Origin: Bernardetiaceae bacterium
Lineage (GTDB): Bacteria; Bacteroidota; Bacteroidia; Cytophagales; Thermoflexibacteraceae
Assembly: GCA_025056255.1 (NCBI GenBank)
Contig: JANWVT010000009.1
Span: 62,001-126,000, forward strand
Direction: 5' to 3'
Length of the DNA stretch: 64,000 nt
Shown here one piece after another: positions 44,001-52,551 of the stretch. The notes under the pieces are model-generated. The model did not search any database. It was not told the DNA's origin and saw only the letters and a list, made by a program, of their open reading frames with translations. The translations under genes were made by a program, and so were the position numbers. Position 1 is the first letter of the stretch; each line of letters starts with the position of its first letter.

Positions 44001-44282
44001 TTCCGCAACTTACAGCTTGTTGCATTTACCGACATTGGAGCTTCTTGGAGTGGCATTAGCCCCTTCAATCGGGAAAACTCACTCAATACCATCGAAATTA
44101 TTCGCGAACCTTTTGCCGCCCGCGTATCTAACTTCAAAAATCCATTCCTCATAGGAATAGGAAGTGGCGTACGTACCATGCTGCTGGGCAGCTACTACAC
44201 CAAGTTCGATGTAGCTTGGGGCATAGAAAACGAACAAATTCAAAAACCGATTATGTATTTTACACTCGGCTACGATTTCTGA
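41058..44282 (+). CDS. Large exported protein: peptidase-like domain, beta-propeller and BamA-like barrel
   Basis: 1074 residues with a signal peptide (to TYAQ). Residues about 30-275 resemble the peptidase-MA/gluzincin fold (FFYGGNEELARLTATIAEQ, LPDWFLAGAARYIAYGW), but the place of the HExxH zinc motif reads LRLHIAEML, so the catalytic Glu is missing. Residues about 290-600 form TolB/WD40-like propeller blades (SRPLPSFSSIRDMDISQDGRRLVMSA, AFSSNRINDTL). After a low-complexity linker (about 605-690), the last 350 residues look like an outer membrane barrel of the Omp85/surface-antigen type, ending FTLGYDF. Homologues are common in Cytophagales; their role is unknown. It may be a surface-anchored protein-binding device. 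Confidence 0.8.
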   Translation: MNRIQILLRITYITLCLVCFAEEFTYAQYSTGMFGKNRIQYKNFDWQYIATQNFNIFFYGGNEELARLTATIAEQEFPLITDLIGYAPFTKVKIFVYPSVKDIHQSNIGVDRQGFAATGQTRFAKSEIEIAFTGLQSNYRAELRLHIAEMLISEMMYGGNLKDVLQSSYLLHLPDWFLAGAARYIAYGWNSDLDDYIRDALENRKLKKIANMEGQEAHIVGQSIWNFIVEKYGKNNVANILNLTRLVRNEESSIENTLGIAYQRFLNNWRNFYLEQAKTLRENHQYVWAESQLFPNEKGVYYNRIKINPQNSQLIAYAQNNRGRYHIRLHDLSNKKDWVVMRGGNRVLNQEIDHTLPLFVWKDAYTLLVIHAFEDSYQLSQISVGKRRKITSRPLPSFSSIRDMDISQDGRRLVMSATQGIRNDIYTYDLEKEQITRITNDDADDINPVFLKGKGYAIAFSSNRINDTLANGNTTDEDNRERFNIFIYSPQQKNVLKRLTNTLSYDSHPLSISENTLLFLSDQRGIRHLFRYDLKEEVSTQISAFPHNIKYYDLAGNQLAFISLFQGNEGIFHIADFNVRNSLFTSKTYRQQLLDLRRFNQMRQKSEREQLPTTGNTSPTAAPKEEKTVAATDSIRQTDEVDTENYRFDTFTKTEKKKLLKNYRPVTPFEQMMNKNISVTKPQSYESRFSADNLITSIVTDPLRGLGIVLEASMSDALENHKFNAGLFGLTTLRSAMYYAEYRYLKQRIDYKIRFDRQSLTVSPLDFLQKYTLNKLQGAASYPFSVTTRLSASPFFANTVFTPTSDINPVVQQIPDRVFTYGGIGFEFVFDNSLTLGPNLMEGTRAMARYETWVGLSARGRNFSNLTIDARTYRKLNTSLIFAGRFSYGQFFGPGRKSYRLGGMANWIGNQSDPVPNTDPLFVDPTQPGKDLSDLLFVQYVGNLRGFNWNKLRGSSYILFNAELRLPLLKYFYKSAVTSNFFRNLQLVAFTDIGASWSGISPFNRENSLNTIEIIREPFAARVSNFKNPFLIGIGSGVRTMLLGSYYTKFDVAWGIENEQIQKPIMYFTLGYDF

Positions 44283-44358
44283 TTTTTATACTAACAGCCT
44301 AGTCGGATTCGATGAACTTTTGTTAAATTCGCACACTATTTTTATTAAGAAAGGCAAG

Positions 44359-44976
44359 GTGGAAAAAATTAAACTCGAAATACTCGGGCTTTCCTCAAGT
44401 CAGTCGCAATCGGGGTCTTTTGCATTGGTACTTGGAGAAGTAGGTAAGAAGAGGCGTTTGCCTATCATCATCGGCATGTTTGAGGCACAAGCAATTGCTA
44501 TTGAGATAGAAAAAATCACCTCAGCGCGCCCTATGACCCACGACTTGTTCAAGTCTTTTGCCAAAGCATTTCATTACGATATTCACGAGATTATTATTTC
44601 TGAGTTGCGGGAAGGGGTATTTTATGCCAAAATTGTTTGCTCTTCTAACAACTCTTACGAGCGCGTTGAAATAGATGCCCGCCCCTCGGATGCCATTGCC
44701 ATTGGGTTGCGCTTCAACGTCCCTATTTACACTTACGAAGATGTACTCTCCGAAGCAGGCATTACTATTTCAGATATGGAAGAAGAAGACGATGAAATGC
44801 AGGCAACTTCTTCCCGCAGCTCGCGAGAACGCAGCAGCGAGCGCCGCTCCCCTATGGCAGGTGGATTTGCAAGTATGACCACCGAGCAATTAGAAAACGA
44901 ACTGCAACGCGCTATTGAAGAAGAAGACTACGAAAGAGCTGCCAAAATTAGAGACGAACTCAATAAGCGTAAGTAA
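44359..44976 (+). CDS. Bifunctional nuclease-family protein (DUF151) with UVR motif
   Basis: 206 residues from a GTG at 44359; a TTG 39 bp earlier is in frame, but the family starts directly with KIKLEILGLSSSQSQSGSFALVLGE. The DUF151 core covers about 1-130 (RRLPIIIGMFEAQAIAIE, DARPSDAIAIGLR). A low-complexity acidic and Ser/Arg linker follows, and a UvrB/UvrC motif ends the protein (LQRAIEEEDYERAAKIRDEL). Some members cleave DNA and RNA in plants and algae; the bacterial role is not settled. It begins a tight three-gene run with maf and an aminotransferase. Confidence 0.9.
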   Translation: MEKIKLEILGLSSSQSQSGSFALVLGEVGKKRRLPIIIGMFEAQAIAIEIEKITSARPMTHDLFKSFAKAFHYDIHEIIISELREGVFYAKIVCSSNNSYERVEIDARPSDAIAIGLRFNVPIYTYEDVLSEAGITISDMEEEDDEMQATSSRSSRERSSERRSPMAGGFASMTTEQLENELQRAIEEEDYERAAKIRDELNKRK

Positions 44977-44978
44977 AA

Positions 44979-45572
44979 TTGTTGTCACTTCGTTTCCAAC
45001 TCATTTTAGCTTCCGGCTCTCCACGTCGCAAGCAATTGCTTGAAGCACTTGGCTGTAACTTTAAGGTACAAACTAAACATACCGACGAAATAATTCCAAG
45101 CCATATAAAGGCAACACAAGCAGCTGCTTATTTGGCTGAAAAGAAGGCACTCGCCTTCCAAGCAGATATTGAGGCACATCAAGCTGTGCTGGCGGCGGAT
45201 ACCATTGTGCTGGCTAATGAAAAAATACTCAATAAACCTGCTGATGCACAACAGGCAGCTGTTATGTTGCAAATGCTTTCGGGCAATGTACATCAGGTAG
45301 TTACTGGCGTATGCCTAATGACCAAACAACATATCATTACCCACAGCGATATTGCCCAAGTACATTTTCGCCCACTTACTGCTCAGGAAATAGACTACTA
45401 CATTACCCACTACCGCCCTTTTGACAAAGCCGGTGCCTATGGTATCCAAGAATGGATTGGCATGATTGGTATCACTAAAATTGAAGGTTCATTTTTTACC
45501 GTTATGGGGCTCCCGACACACTTAGTGTATGCAATGCTTCAACAGCTCAACGACCAGCTCCCTGCAAACTGA
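44979..45572 (+). CDS. maf: Maf-family nucleotide pyrophosphatase
   Basis: 197 residues with a TTG start 2 bp after the preceding stop; no ATG is available before the conserved start LILASGSPRRKQLLEALG. The catalytic Asp is in AADTIVLANEKILNKP, and FDKAGAYGIQEW and ITKIEGSFFTVMGLP are further signatures. Maf proteins hydrolyse dTTP, UTP or modified pyrimidine nucleotides to monophosphates and keep them out of nucleic acids; the motifs fit the YhdE (dTTP/UTP) branch. Confidence 0.94.
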   Translation: MLSLRFQLILASGSPRRKQLLEALGCNFKVQTKHTDEIIPSHIKATQAAAYLAEKKALAFQADIEAHQAVLAADTIVLANEKILNKPADAQQAAVMLQMLSGNVHQVVTGVCLMTKQHIITHSDIAQVHFRPLTAQEIDYYITHYRPFDKAGAYGIQEWIGMIGITKIEGSFFTVMGLPTHLVYAMLQQLNDQLPAN

Positions 45573-45586
45573 AATTTCAAACAGCT

Positions 45587-46672
45587 ATGGCACATACCCA
45601 CTTTCTCACACCCGGACCTTCCGAATTATTTTACACAGTAGCAGACCATATGAAAACTGCTCTTAAAGAAAATATTTGTGAAATTTCGCATAGAAGCAAG
45701 CAATTTCAACAAATTGTTCACCATACAATTGCACAACTGCGCGAATTATTCCAACTGCCCGACCATTATTACATCACTTTTACTGCATCGGCTACCGAAG
45801 TGTGGGAACGCGCCATTCAAAACCTAAGCGAAGAAAGCACCCTGCATTTGGTAAATGGTAGCTTTTCTAAAAAATTCTACGATTTTAGCAAACAATTGCA
45901 CCGACAAGCCGACAAGTGGGAAGTGCCGCTTGGTTGCGGTTTCGATATCACCCAAATGCCTACTTTTCAATCTCCTGAGCTCCTTTGCATCACTCATAAC
46001 GAAACCAGTACGGGCGTTTCGATGCCTTTGGCAGATATTTATGCACTTCGCCAACAATTTCCCGATGCTTTGCTAATTGTAGATGCTGTTTCCTCTGCTC
46101 CCTATCCTGCCATTGACTTTACACAAATAGACAGCTTATTTTTTTCCGTGCAAAAGTGTTTCGGGCTGCCTGCTGGATTAGGGGTTTGGATTTTCAATGA
46201 GCGTTGTGTTGCCAAAGCCGAATCCTTGCTGCAAAAAGGAAAAAGTATTGGCACTTACCACAGCATTCCCTCATTGGTTAATGCTATTCGCAAAAATGAG
46301 ACGCCAGAAACCCCCAATATGCTGGGTATCTATCTACTCGGCAAAGTAGCTGAGGATATGAACCGACGCGGCATTAAAACCATTAGACAAGAAACCGACG
46401 GAAAAGCAGCCATTGCCTATCACAGCCTGCAGCAGTATCCTGACAAGTTTTCTTTATTTGTGTCCAATCCTAACCACAGGTCGCCTACAGTGATTGTAGC
46501 TAATGTGCTCAACCGTCCGGCTGCTAATTTCATTGCATTTTGCAAACAATATCACATTGTAGTAGGGAGTGGTTACGGCAACCTAAAAGAAACACAAATA
46601 CGCATTGCCAACTTTCCTACTCATTCAAAAGAAACTTTCAGACATCTGGCAGACTTGATGGAAAAATGGTAA
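45587..46672 (+). CDS. Class V aminotransferase (SerC-like)
   Basis: 361 residues of the PLP fold type I family. N-terminal FLTPGPSELFYTVADHM and the ISHRSKQF block match phosphoserine and alanine-glyoxylate aminotransferases. The PLP-binding Lys is in FFSVQKCFGLP (near residue 195), and the preceding VDAVSSAPY holds the Asp that contacts the pyridine nitrogen. A likely role is phosphoserine aminotransferase in serine synthesis, but no serA or serB is nearby, so another amino donor enzyme is possible. It follows maf after 14 bp and probably shares its transcript. Confidence 0.85.
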   Translation: MAHTHFLTPGPSELFYTVADHMKTALKENICEISHRSKQFQQIVHHTIAQLRELFQLPDHYYITFTASATEVWERAIQNLSEESTLHLVNGSFSKKFYDFSKQLHRQADKWEVPLGCGFDITQMPTFQSPELLCITHNETSTGVSMPLADIYALRQQFPDALLIVDAVSSAPYPAIDFTQIDSLFFSVQKCFGLPAGLGVWIFNERCVAKAESLLQKGKSIGTYHSIPSLVNAIRKNETPETPNMLGIYLLGKVAEDMNRRGIKTIRQETDGKAAIAYHSLQQYPDKFSLFVSNPNHRSPTVIVANVLNRPAANFIAFCKQYHIVVGSGYGNLKETQIRIANFPTHSKETFRHLADLMEKW

Positions 46673-46675
46673 CTG

Positions 46676-47800
46676 TTAGGGAATAAAAGGCACACCTGCA
46701 ACAATGGAAGCTAATGCACGTTGGTATTTATCAATAACGATGTTTTGATCGAAGCGCTCTACTGCCAACTTGCGACTGTTGTAACCCATTTGGCGGAGTG
46801 TAGCTTCGTCTGTTTGCATTATCTGCTCCATCTTAGCTGCTAAGTCGGCTGGGTCTTTCACTTTGCACAAAAGGCCGTTAATTCCATGTTGTACCGTTTC
46901 CCGACAACCGGGCACGTCTGTGGCAATAATAGGCTTTCCTAAGCTGGCGGCTTCCAATAAGGTGCGAGGAGTACCCTCTCGGTAGGAAGGTAACAGCACG
47001 CAATCTGCCCTGCGAATCACCGAAATTACGTCGTCGGTAGTACCCAGATACTCGATTAAGCCCTCAGCCTGCCAGTTGGCTACCTCCTCTGGCGGAATGC
47101 CCAAGCCAGCGTCTGTATCAATTTTACCCAAAAGCCAAAATTTTGCCCGGATACCTTTTCTGCGCAATATGCGGATAGCTTCTACATATTCTAAGATGCC
47201 TTTGTCGTATAATATGCGGGCAATAAGCAAGAAGGTGAAAACTTCGTTTTTGCGACTGGGAAGCGGAACAAACTTCTTTACATCGATACCTGAACCGGGC
47301 AAAACATCGGTGATTTTCTCATCGACTAATTTTAAATCAATGAAAAGTTGGCGGTCTTCCTGATTTTGAAAAAATACGGTCTGCGGAAATCGGAACGACC
47401 AGCGATATAGCCAACGGGCAATGCGGGCAGTAAGGTTCTGATGCAGAAAAACTGTTCCCAAACCTGTTACATTGTTAATGGCAGGAATGCGCAACAGCGC
47501 AGCCGCAAATGAACCATAGATATTGGGCTTGATGGTATAGTGTAAAACTACGTCGGGCTTTTCTACCCAATATATGTGCAAAAGTTGCAAGAAAAACCAG
47601 ATGTCTTTTAAGGGATTAGAGCCTTTGCTGTCTATTTCAATAATATGATGGCGGCATCCTAAACGCTCAATTAATGGGATATAACCGTCGTTAGGAGCAA
47701 TAGTTACAATCTCGTGACCGCCTTTTTTCAACGATTTGATAAGCCCACTGCGAAAATTATAGATGTTCCACGACGAGTTAACAACAATGCAAATCTTCAT
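46676..47800 (-). CDS. GT4-family glycosyltransferase
   Basis: 374 residues with the GT-B fold. The N-terminal acceptor domain has ICIVVNSSWNIYNFRSGLIKSL and HYTIKPNIYGSFAA; the C-terminal donor domain has LLIARILYDKGILEYVEAI and the EX7E-type motif LPSYREGTPRTLLEAASLGKPIIAT. This resembles PglA/WbpH-type transferases that add N-acetylhexosamine to undecaprenyl-linked sugars for O-antigen, capsule or protein glycosylation. No other glycan genes are beside it. It converges with the aminotransferase gene, with 3 bp between them. Confidence 0.9.
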   Translation of the reverse strand: MKICIVVNSSWNIYNFRSGLIKSLKKGGHEIVTIAPNDGYIPLIERLGCRHHIIEIDSKGSNPLKDIWFFLQLLHIYWVEKPDVVLHYTIKPNIYGSFAAALLRIPAINNVTGLGTVFLHQNLTARIARWLYRWSFRFPQTVFFQNQEDRQLFIDLKLVDEKITDVLPGSGIDVKKFVPLPSRKNEVFTFLLIARILYDKGILEYVEAIRILRRKGIRAKFWLLGKIDTDAGLGIPPEEVANWQAEGLIEYLGTTDDVISVIRRADCVLLPSYREGTPRTLLEAASLGKPIIATDVPGCRETVQHGINGLLCKVKDPADLAAKMEQIMQTDEATLRQMGYNSRKLAVERFDQNIVIDKYQRALASIVAGVPFIP

Positions 47801-47943
47801 CGTTTTGTAATAGGTTTAAGGCTACGGCTGCTCTGCTTGTTTGCAACCCAATTTGCTTTCAGCTCAATTAACACTTTTTAAAACTTACAAAACTCTTACC
47901 AATTTCTTCCAACAGAGGCGTTTTCTGTAAAAAAAAGTAAACT

Positions 47944-48723
47944 TTATATTAGATTAACCACATTGTAAAGCCAAACTTCGGCAGGATATTCTACGCCACA
48001 CAAAAACAAACCTTGCGGGGGAACAGCTCTGCCTGCCCGCTTGCGGTCGCCAGACTCAATGATGTGCTGAAAGTCGGTAATGGTTTGCTTCCCTAAACCT
48101 ACTTCCAATAAAGAGCCCACAATGGTGCGCACCATGCCGCGTAAAAATCGGTCTGCTTTAATATAAAAAACATATCCTTTCGCGGTTGCTTCCCAGTAGG
48201 CATAAAAAATTCTACAGCGGAAGGTTTTAACATCGGTCTTTACTTTGCTAAAAGCTTGAAAATCGTTGTATTGTAAAAGCAACGCAGCAGCTGCATTCAT
48301 AGTATCCACATCTAATACATAGCCAAACTGATAAGACAAATCTTTGCTAAAAGGGTCTTTCTCGCGCGTGATGTGGTACTCGTAAGAGCGGCTTAATGCG
48401 CTAAATCGGGCATTGGCATGCGAGTGTACTGGTAAACAATTTTTCACTAAGATGTCGGCAGGCAAACAGCGATTGAGCGAGTAAATAAATTTTGAAATAT
48501 TGTCAATAGGTTTTGCTGCATCGAAGTGTACATACTGACTTTTACAGTGCACACCTGCATCGGTTCTGCCGCTGCCAACTGTTTCTACCGACTGCTGCCT
48601 GAGAATAAAACCTAATGCACGATTGAGCTCGCCTTGTATAGTCAAAGTGGCATTTTCTTGTGCCTGCCAACCATGATAATTTGTACCTTTATAGGCTATT
48701 TCTAAGAAATAACGCTGTGCCAT
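47944..48723 (-). CDS. truA: tRNA pseudouridine synthase A
   Basis: 259 residues. The catalytic Asp is in SVETVGSGRTDAGVHCKSQ (near residue 53), inside the family motif GRTDxGVH. KGTNYHGWQAQ at the N-terminus and FLRGMVRTIVGSLLEVG near the C-terminus are further signatures. TruA makes pseudouridine at positions 38-40 of the anticodon stem. The start codon lies 64 bp from the divergent GH16 start. Confidence 0.96.
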   Translation of the reverse strand: MAQRYFLEIAYKGTNYHGWQAQENATLTIQGELNRALGFILRQQSVETVGSGRTDAGVHCKSQYVHFDAAKPIDNISKFIYSLNRCLPADILVKNCLPVHSHANARFSALSRSYEYHITREKDPFSKDLSYQFGYVLDVDTMNAAAALLLQYNDFQAFSKVKTDVKTFRCRIFYAYWEATAKGYVFYIKADRFLRGMVRTIVGSLLEVGLGKQTITDFQHIIESGDRKRAGRAVPPQGLFLCGVEYPAEVWLYNVVNLI

Positions 48724-48787
48724 GTTTACAATGCAAAATTACACAAATAGCACTGAATGTAAACAAAACCAAACGCTTGTTATTGTC

Positions 48788-49591
48788 ATGAAATTTTTAC
48801 TTATCGTGGGAATTATTGTTTACTTAGTTGCCTGCCAATCTCCTACAAAACAACACTCTGTTGACAACAACGGTCAACTTATTTGGCAAGATGAATTTGA
48901 AGGCAATGGTATGCCCGACACTACTAAGTGGAGCTACGACGTAGGTGGGCACGGGTGGGGCAATCAGGAATTGCAATATTACACCCGAGCCCAACCCAAA
49001 AACGTACGCATTGAAAATGGTAGGCTCATTATTGAAGCTCACAAAGAAAACATCGGTAATAATGCGTACACTTCTGCTAAACTCATTAGCAAGGGCAAAG
49101 GAGATTTCACCTATGGGCAAGTAGAAGTGCGTGCTAAGCTACCCAAGGGAAGAGGCACTTGGCCTGCTATTTGGATGCTGGCTTCTAAAACCCCACTGCA
49201 ATGGCCAGATGATGGCGAAATTGACATCATGGAGCATGTAGGATATAGACAAGGATTTATACACGGAACAGTACATACCCAAGCCTACAATCATATTAAA
49301 GGAACTCAACGCGGCGATACCATATACATTCCAGACTGTTCGGAAAATTTTCACGTTTATAAAATCAACTGGACACCTGAAAAAATTGACTGGTTTGTAG
49401 ACGACAAAAAATATTTTACCTTTTACAATGAAAAGAAAAGCAATCAAGAGTGGCCATTTGACAAACCCTTTTACTTGATTCTCAACGTTGCTATTGGCGG
49501 CAGCTGGGGCGGTGCTCAGGGAGTAGACGATTCTATCTTTCCTCAACGCATGGAAATTGACTGGGTTCGCGTATATGCACATCGGAAATAA
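48788..49591 (+). CDS. Glycoside hydrolase family 16 lipoprotein (beta-glucanase)
   Basis: 267 residues from the ATG at 48788, which gives a lipoprotein signal (MKFLLIVGIIVYLVAC); the longer frame overlaps truA. The jelly-roll has LIWQDEFEGNGMPDTTKW at the start, GTWPAIWMLASK, and the catalytic ExDxxE motif in GEIDIMEHVG (near residue 152, nucleophile and acid/base). The family cuts beta-1,3 and beta-1,3-1,4 glucans such as laminarin; this branch looks like laminarinase. It would act at the cell surface or in the periplasm. Confidence 0.94.
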   Translation: MKFLLIVGIIVYLVACQSPTKQHSVDNNGQLIWQDEFEGNGMPDTTKWSYDVGGHGWGNQELQYYTRAQPKNVRIENGRLIIEAHKENIGNNAYTSAKLISKGKGDFTYGQVEVRAKLPKGRGTWPAIWMLASKTPLQWPDDGEIDIMEHVGYRQGFIHGTVHTQAYNHIKGTQRGDTIYIPDCSENFHVYKINWTPEKIDWFVDDKKYFTFYNEKKSNQEWPFDKPFYLILNVAIGGSWGGAQGVDDSIFPQRMEIDWVRVYAHRK

Positions 49592-49770
49592 GTAATGCAA
49601 GTAATTTAACATCTTGCCTGTTGCTGTTGTTCGCGTTTTTTCCCTTGCTGTTTCTTACTCCGTTTTCCGTTGTTCATGTCTATAACGAACAATACTTCTT
49701 TGCAGCATGCGCATTCATTTAAACCTTGGGGCAACGAGTTTGTCCAATACACAAAATCATCAGATTGTTC

Positions 49771-51171
49771 ATGCCAACTCATCAACACCAGTTGCAGCAC
49801 CTATACCTGCGCGCTGGCTTTGGAATAGCACCACAAGACCTAGTAGCCGGCTTAAAGATGCCACTACAAGAACATGTAGAACGCCTGTTTGCTGAAAGCC
49901 AGGTAATATCACCTCTTAGTTTGTTGAAAGACAACGAGTTAAAACTTATAAAAATTTTGCTTGCCGGTCAGGAAGGACGCAGCGAAATGGTAGCCGAAGC
50001 GTTGAATCGCGGACGTGAGCTCAACTTATTGTGGCTCAATCGCATGGCAACAAATACAGCTACTTTGCGCGAAAAAATGACACTATTTTGGCACGGACAT
50101 TTTGCTACCCGCACTTTCAACGCTTTTTTCGCCCAATTGCAAAACAATCTTATCCGAGAGAAAGCACTAAGCAAGTTTGGCGACTTGCTGCTCAGTGTTT
50201 CCAAAGATGCTGCTATGCTACAATTTCTCAACAACCAACAAAATCGCAAAGGCAGTCCTAATGAAAATTTTGCTCGTGAACTGATGGAATTATTTACATT
50301 AGGACGTGGCAACTATACCGAGTCAGATGTGAAAGAGGCAGCAAGAGCTTTTACTGGCTGGGGCTTTAACCAACAAGGCGAGTTTGTGTTTCGCCGATTT
50401 TTTCACGATGCCGACGAAAAAATTTTCATGGGCAAATCAGGCAATTGGGGAGGCGAAGATATTATCCGCATGATTTTAGAAAAACGCGAAACAGCATGGT
50501 TTATAACGCAAAAAATTTATCGGCATTTTGTAAACGAGAAGATAGACACGGAAATTATTAGCGAACTAGCTAAGCATTTTTATGAAAGCGAATATGATAT
50601 TGCCAAGCTCATGAAAAAAATGTTCACTGCAGATTGGTTTTATGCCCCGCACAATATTGGATGCCGCATCAAAGCACCCGTAGAATACATTACGATGTTT
50701 CGCCGCCAATTTGGAATGCAGTTTGAGCCTGAGCATGCTTTATTGTTTCTTCAAAAGCTATTAGGGCAAATATTATTCTACCCCCCTAACGTGGCAGGTT
50801 GGGCTGAAGGACAAAACTGGATTGACAGCTCTACCCTCATGATACGCACTTTGATGCCTTTCGCTACCTGGCGCGAAATAGAACTACCCGTAGAGCCTAA
50901 GGAGGAAGGCGACGTGAACACGGCATTTTTAGCTCAACGGGGCTTCCGCAAGTTGAAAGCTACTGCCAACTGGCAGCCACTGCTAACCCTTGCCGGAAAC
51001 GGCTCAGAAAGAGATATGCTGGAAAAATTAGCAAGCTACCTGTTGCAAACCGAGCTTTCAGACGCCAACCAACGGCTGATTTTGCAAAATACGCCACGCC
51101 ACAGTAGGGAAGCAGCCGTGCAATTTATCAGCCTTGCACTCGCTTCGCTGCCCGAATATCAACTTTGTTAA
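49771..51171 (+). CDS. DUF1800 family protein
   Basis: 466 residues from the ATG at 49771; the frame is open from a TTG at 49726. QHLYLRAGFGIAPQDL at the start and FARELMELFTLGRGNYTESDVKEAARAFTGW are the family hallmarks (PF08811), followed by FHDADEKIFMGKSGNWGGEDII and the conserved PPNVAGWAEGQNWI. No signal peptide is seen. The function is unknown. DUF1800 genes are regularly followed by a DUF1501 gene, as here after 180 bp, so the two are thought to act together. Confidence 0.9.
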   Translation: MPTHQHQLQHLYLRAGFGIAPQDLVAGLKMPLQEHVERLFAESQVISPLSLLKDNELKLIKILLAGQEGRSEMVAEALNRGRELNLLWLNRMATNTATLREKMTLFWHGHFATRTFNAFFAQLQNNLIREKALSKFGDLLLSVSKDAAMLQFLNNQQNRKGSPNENFARELMELFTLGRGNYTESDVKEAARAFTGWGFNQQGEFVFRRFFHDADEKIFMGKSGNWGGEDIIRMILEKRETAWFITQKIYRHFVNEKIDTEIISELAKHFYESEYDIAKLMKKMFTADWFYAPHNIGCRIKAPVEYITMFRRQFGMQFEPEHALLFLQKLLGQILFYPPNVAGWAEGQNWIDSSTLMIRTLMPFATWREIELPVEPKEEGDVNTAFLAQRGFRKLKATANWQPLLTLAGNGSERDMLEKLASYLLQTELSDANQRLILQNTPRHSREAAVQFISLALASLPEYQLC

Positions 51172-51351
51172 CAAAATCACTATGCCACCCAATGCCCTCC
51201 ATATGTATTTGTGCCAATCAATCGCAATACGATGTAAGTAGCTTGGGCTGTAAATTAGAAAGACGCTACAAAAAGCATCCTAATTGTTGGCAAGCAAATG
51301 CTCCATTACTTATTTGTGCTATCGGTTCATACATCAATTTAAACAAACGCT

Positions 51352-52551
51352 ATGGCTTCTCGCAGAGAATTCATTCACCAGTCTTCATTGGCAGTTGTTG
51401 GCACAATGCTAGCGCCAGCATTTTTAAAAGTATTTGAGAAAAACCTACTTCAACCAGACGATAAAATATTAGTAGTGATTCAACTTTCGGGTGGGAACGA
51501 CGGGCTAAATACAGTGGTTCCTTTCCGCAACGATATCTACTACAGCAAACGGCAAAACATTGCTATTGCCGCTGGTGAAGCATTGAAAATTAGCGACGAG
51601 TTAGCGCTGAATCCAGCGATGGAAAAATTTCGCCGCCTTTACGATGAAGGATGGGTGAGCATTGTCAATAGCGTAGGATACCCTAACCCAGACCGTTCGC
51701 ATTTTCGCTCTATGGACATTTGGCATACGGCAAGCCACGCCAACGAATACCTCAATACGGGATGGTTGGGGCGGTATCTGGATGCTCAATGTACAGACAC
51801 CTGCCACGCGTATCGAGCAATAGAGATAGACGATACTCTGAGCCTTGTCTTGAAAGGTGCCAAATTGAAAGGACTTGCTTTACAAGACCCGCAAAAATTT
51901 TATCAAGCCGTGCACAGCCCTATTTATGAAAGTATTGCGCGGTTTGGGAAACCTGCCGACCCTACCAATGAGCATATTGCTTACTTATACAAAACAATAG
52001 CCGAAACAAGCTCATCTGCCGACTACATTTATCAAAAAACAAAAGTGAGTAGTAGTTATGCCGAATATCCTAATAGTCAGTTAGCTCGCCGACTGAAAAC
52101 CGTAGCAGAACTCATTCAAAGTGGTGTGCAAACTCGCGTTTATTATCTTTCACTCAGCGGATTTGATACACATGTGCGCCAAATCCCCCAGCAAAATCGC
52201 TTGCTAAGCGAATACAGCGAGGCAATTTATGCTTTTGTACAACATTTAAGAACAATAGGCAAACACCAACAGGTAGCTATCTTAACCTTCTCGGAATTTG
52301 GCAGGCGCGTAGCACAAAATGCAAGCAATGGCACCGACCATGGTGCTGCCAATTGTGTTTTTCTGATAGGCACACAGCTGAAAAAGTCAGGTATTGTAAA
52401 TGCTGCACCCGACCTGAGCGACTTAGACGATGGCGACCTAAAGCACCGTATTGATTTTCGCAGCATATATGCCAACTTGGTAGAGAACTGGCTGCAAGCA
52501 GACCCAACTGCTGTATTAGGACGGCGATTTGAACCTTTATCTCTGCTCTAA
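51352..52551 (+). CDS. DUF1501 family protein with Tat-like signal
   Basis: 399 residues. The N-terminus ASRREFIHQSSLAVVGTMLAP has a twin-Arg signal. LVVIQLSGGNDGLNTVVPF and the later VAILTFSEFGRRVAQNASNGTDHGAAN are the hallmarks of DUF1501 (PF07394), a relative of the alkaline-phosphatase/sulfatase fold; the Asp/His residues in these blocks may bind metal. The reaction is not known. It pairs with the DUF1800 gene before it; the last 15 bp overlap the convergent lipoprotein gene. Confidence 0.9.
   Translation: MASRREFIHQSSLAVVGTMLAPAFLKVFEKNLLQPDDKILVVIQLSGGNDGLNTVVPFRNDIYYSKRQNIAIAAGEALKISDELALNPAMEKFRRLYDEGWVSIVNSVGYPNPDRSHFRSMDIWHTASHANEYLNTGWLGRYLDAQCTDTCHAYRAIEIDDTLSLVLKGAKLKGLALQDPQKFYQAVHSPIYESIARFGKPADPTNEHIAYLYKTIAETSSSADYIYQKTKVSSSYAEYPNSQLARRLKTVAELIQSGVQTRVYYLSLSGFDTHVRQIPQQNRLLSEYSEAIYAFVQHLRTIGKHQQVAILTFSEFGRRVAQNASNGTDHGAANCVFLIGTQLKKSGIVNAAPDLSDLDDGDLKHRIDFRSIYANLVENWLQADPTAVLGRRFEPLSLL

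Noticed and set aside
51165-51437. 90-codon plus-strand frame bridging the DUF1800 and DUF1501 genes
   Set aside because: Overlaps the Tat signal of DUF1501 in another frame; Cys-rich without motif.
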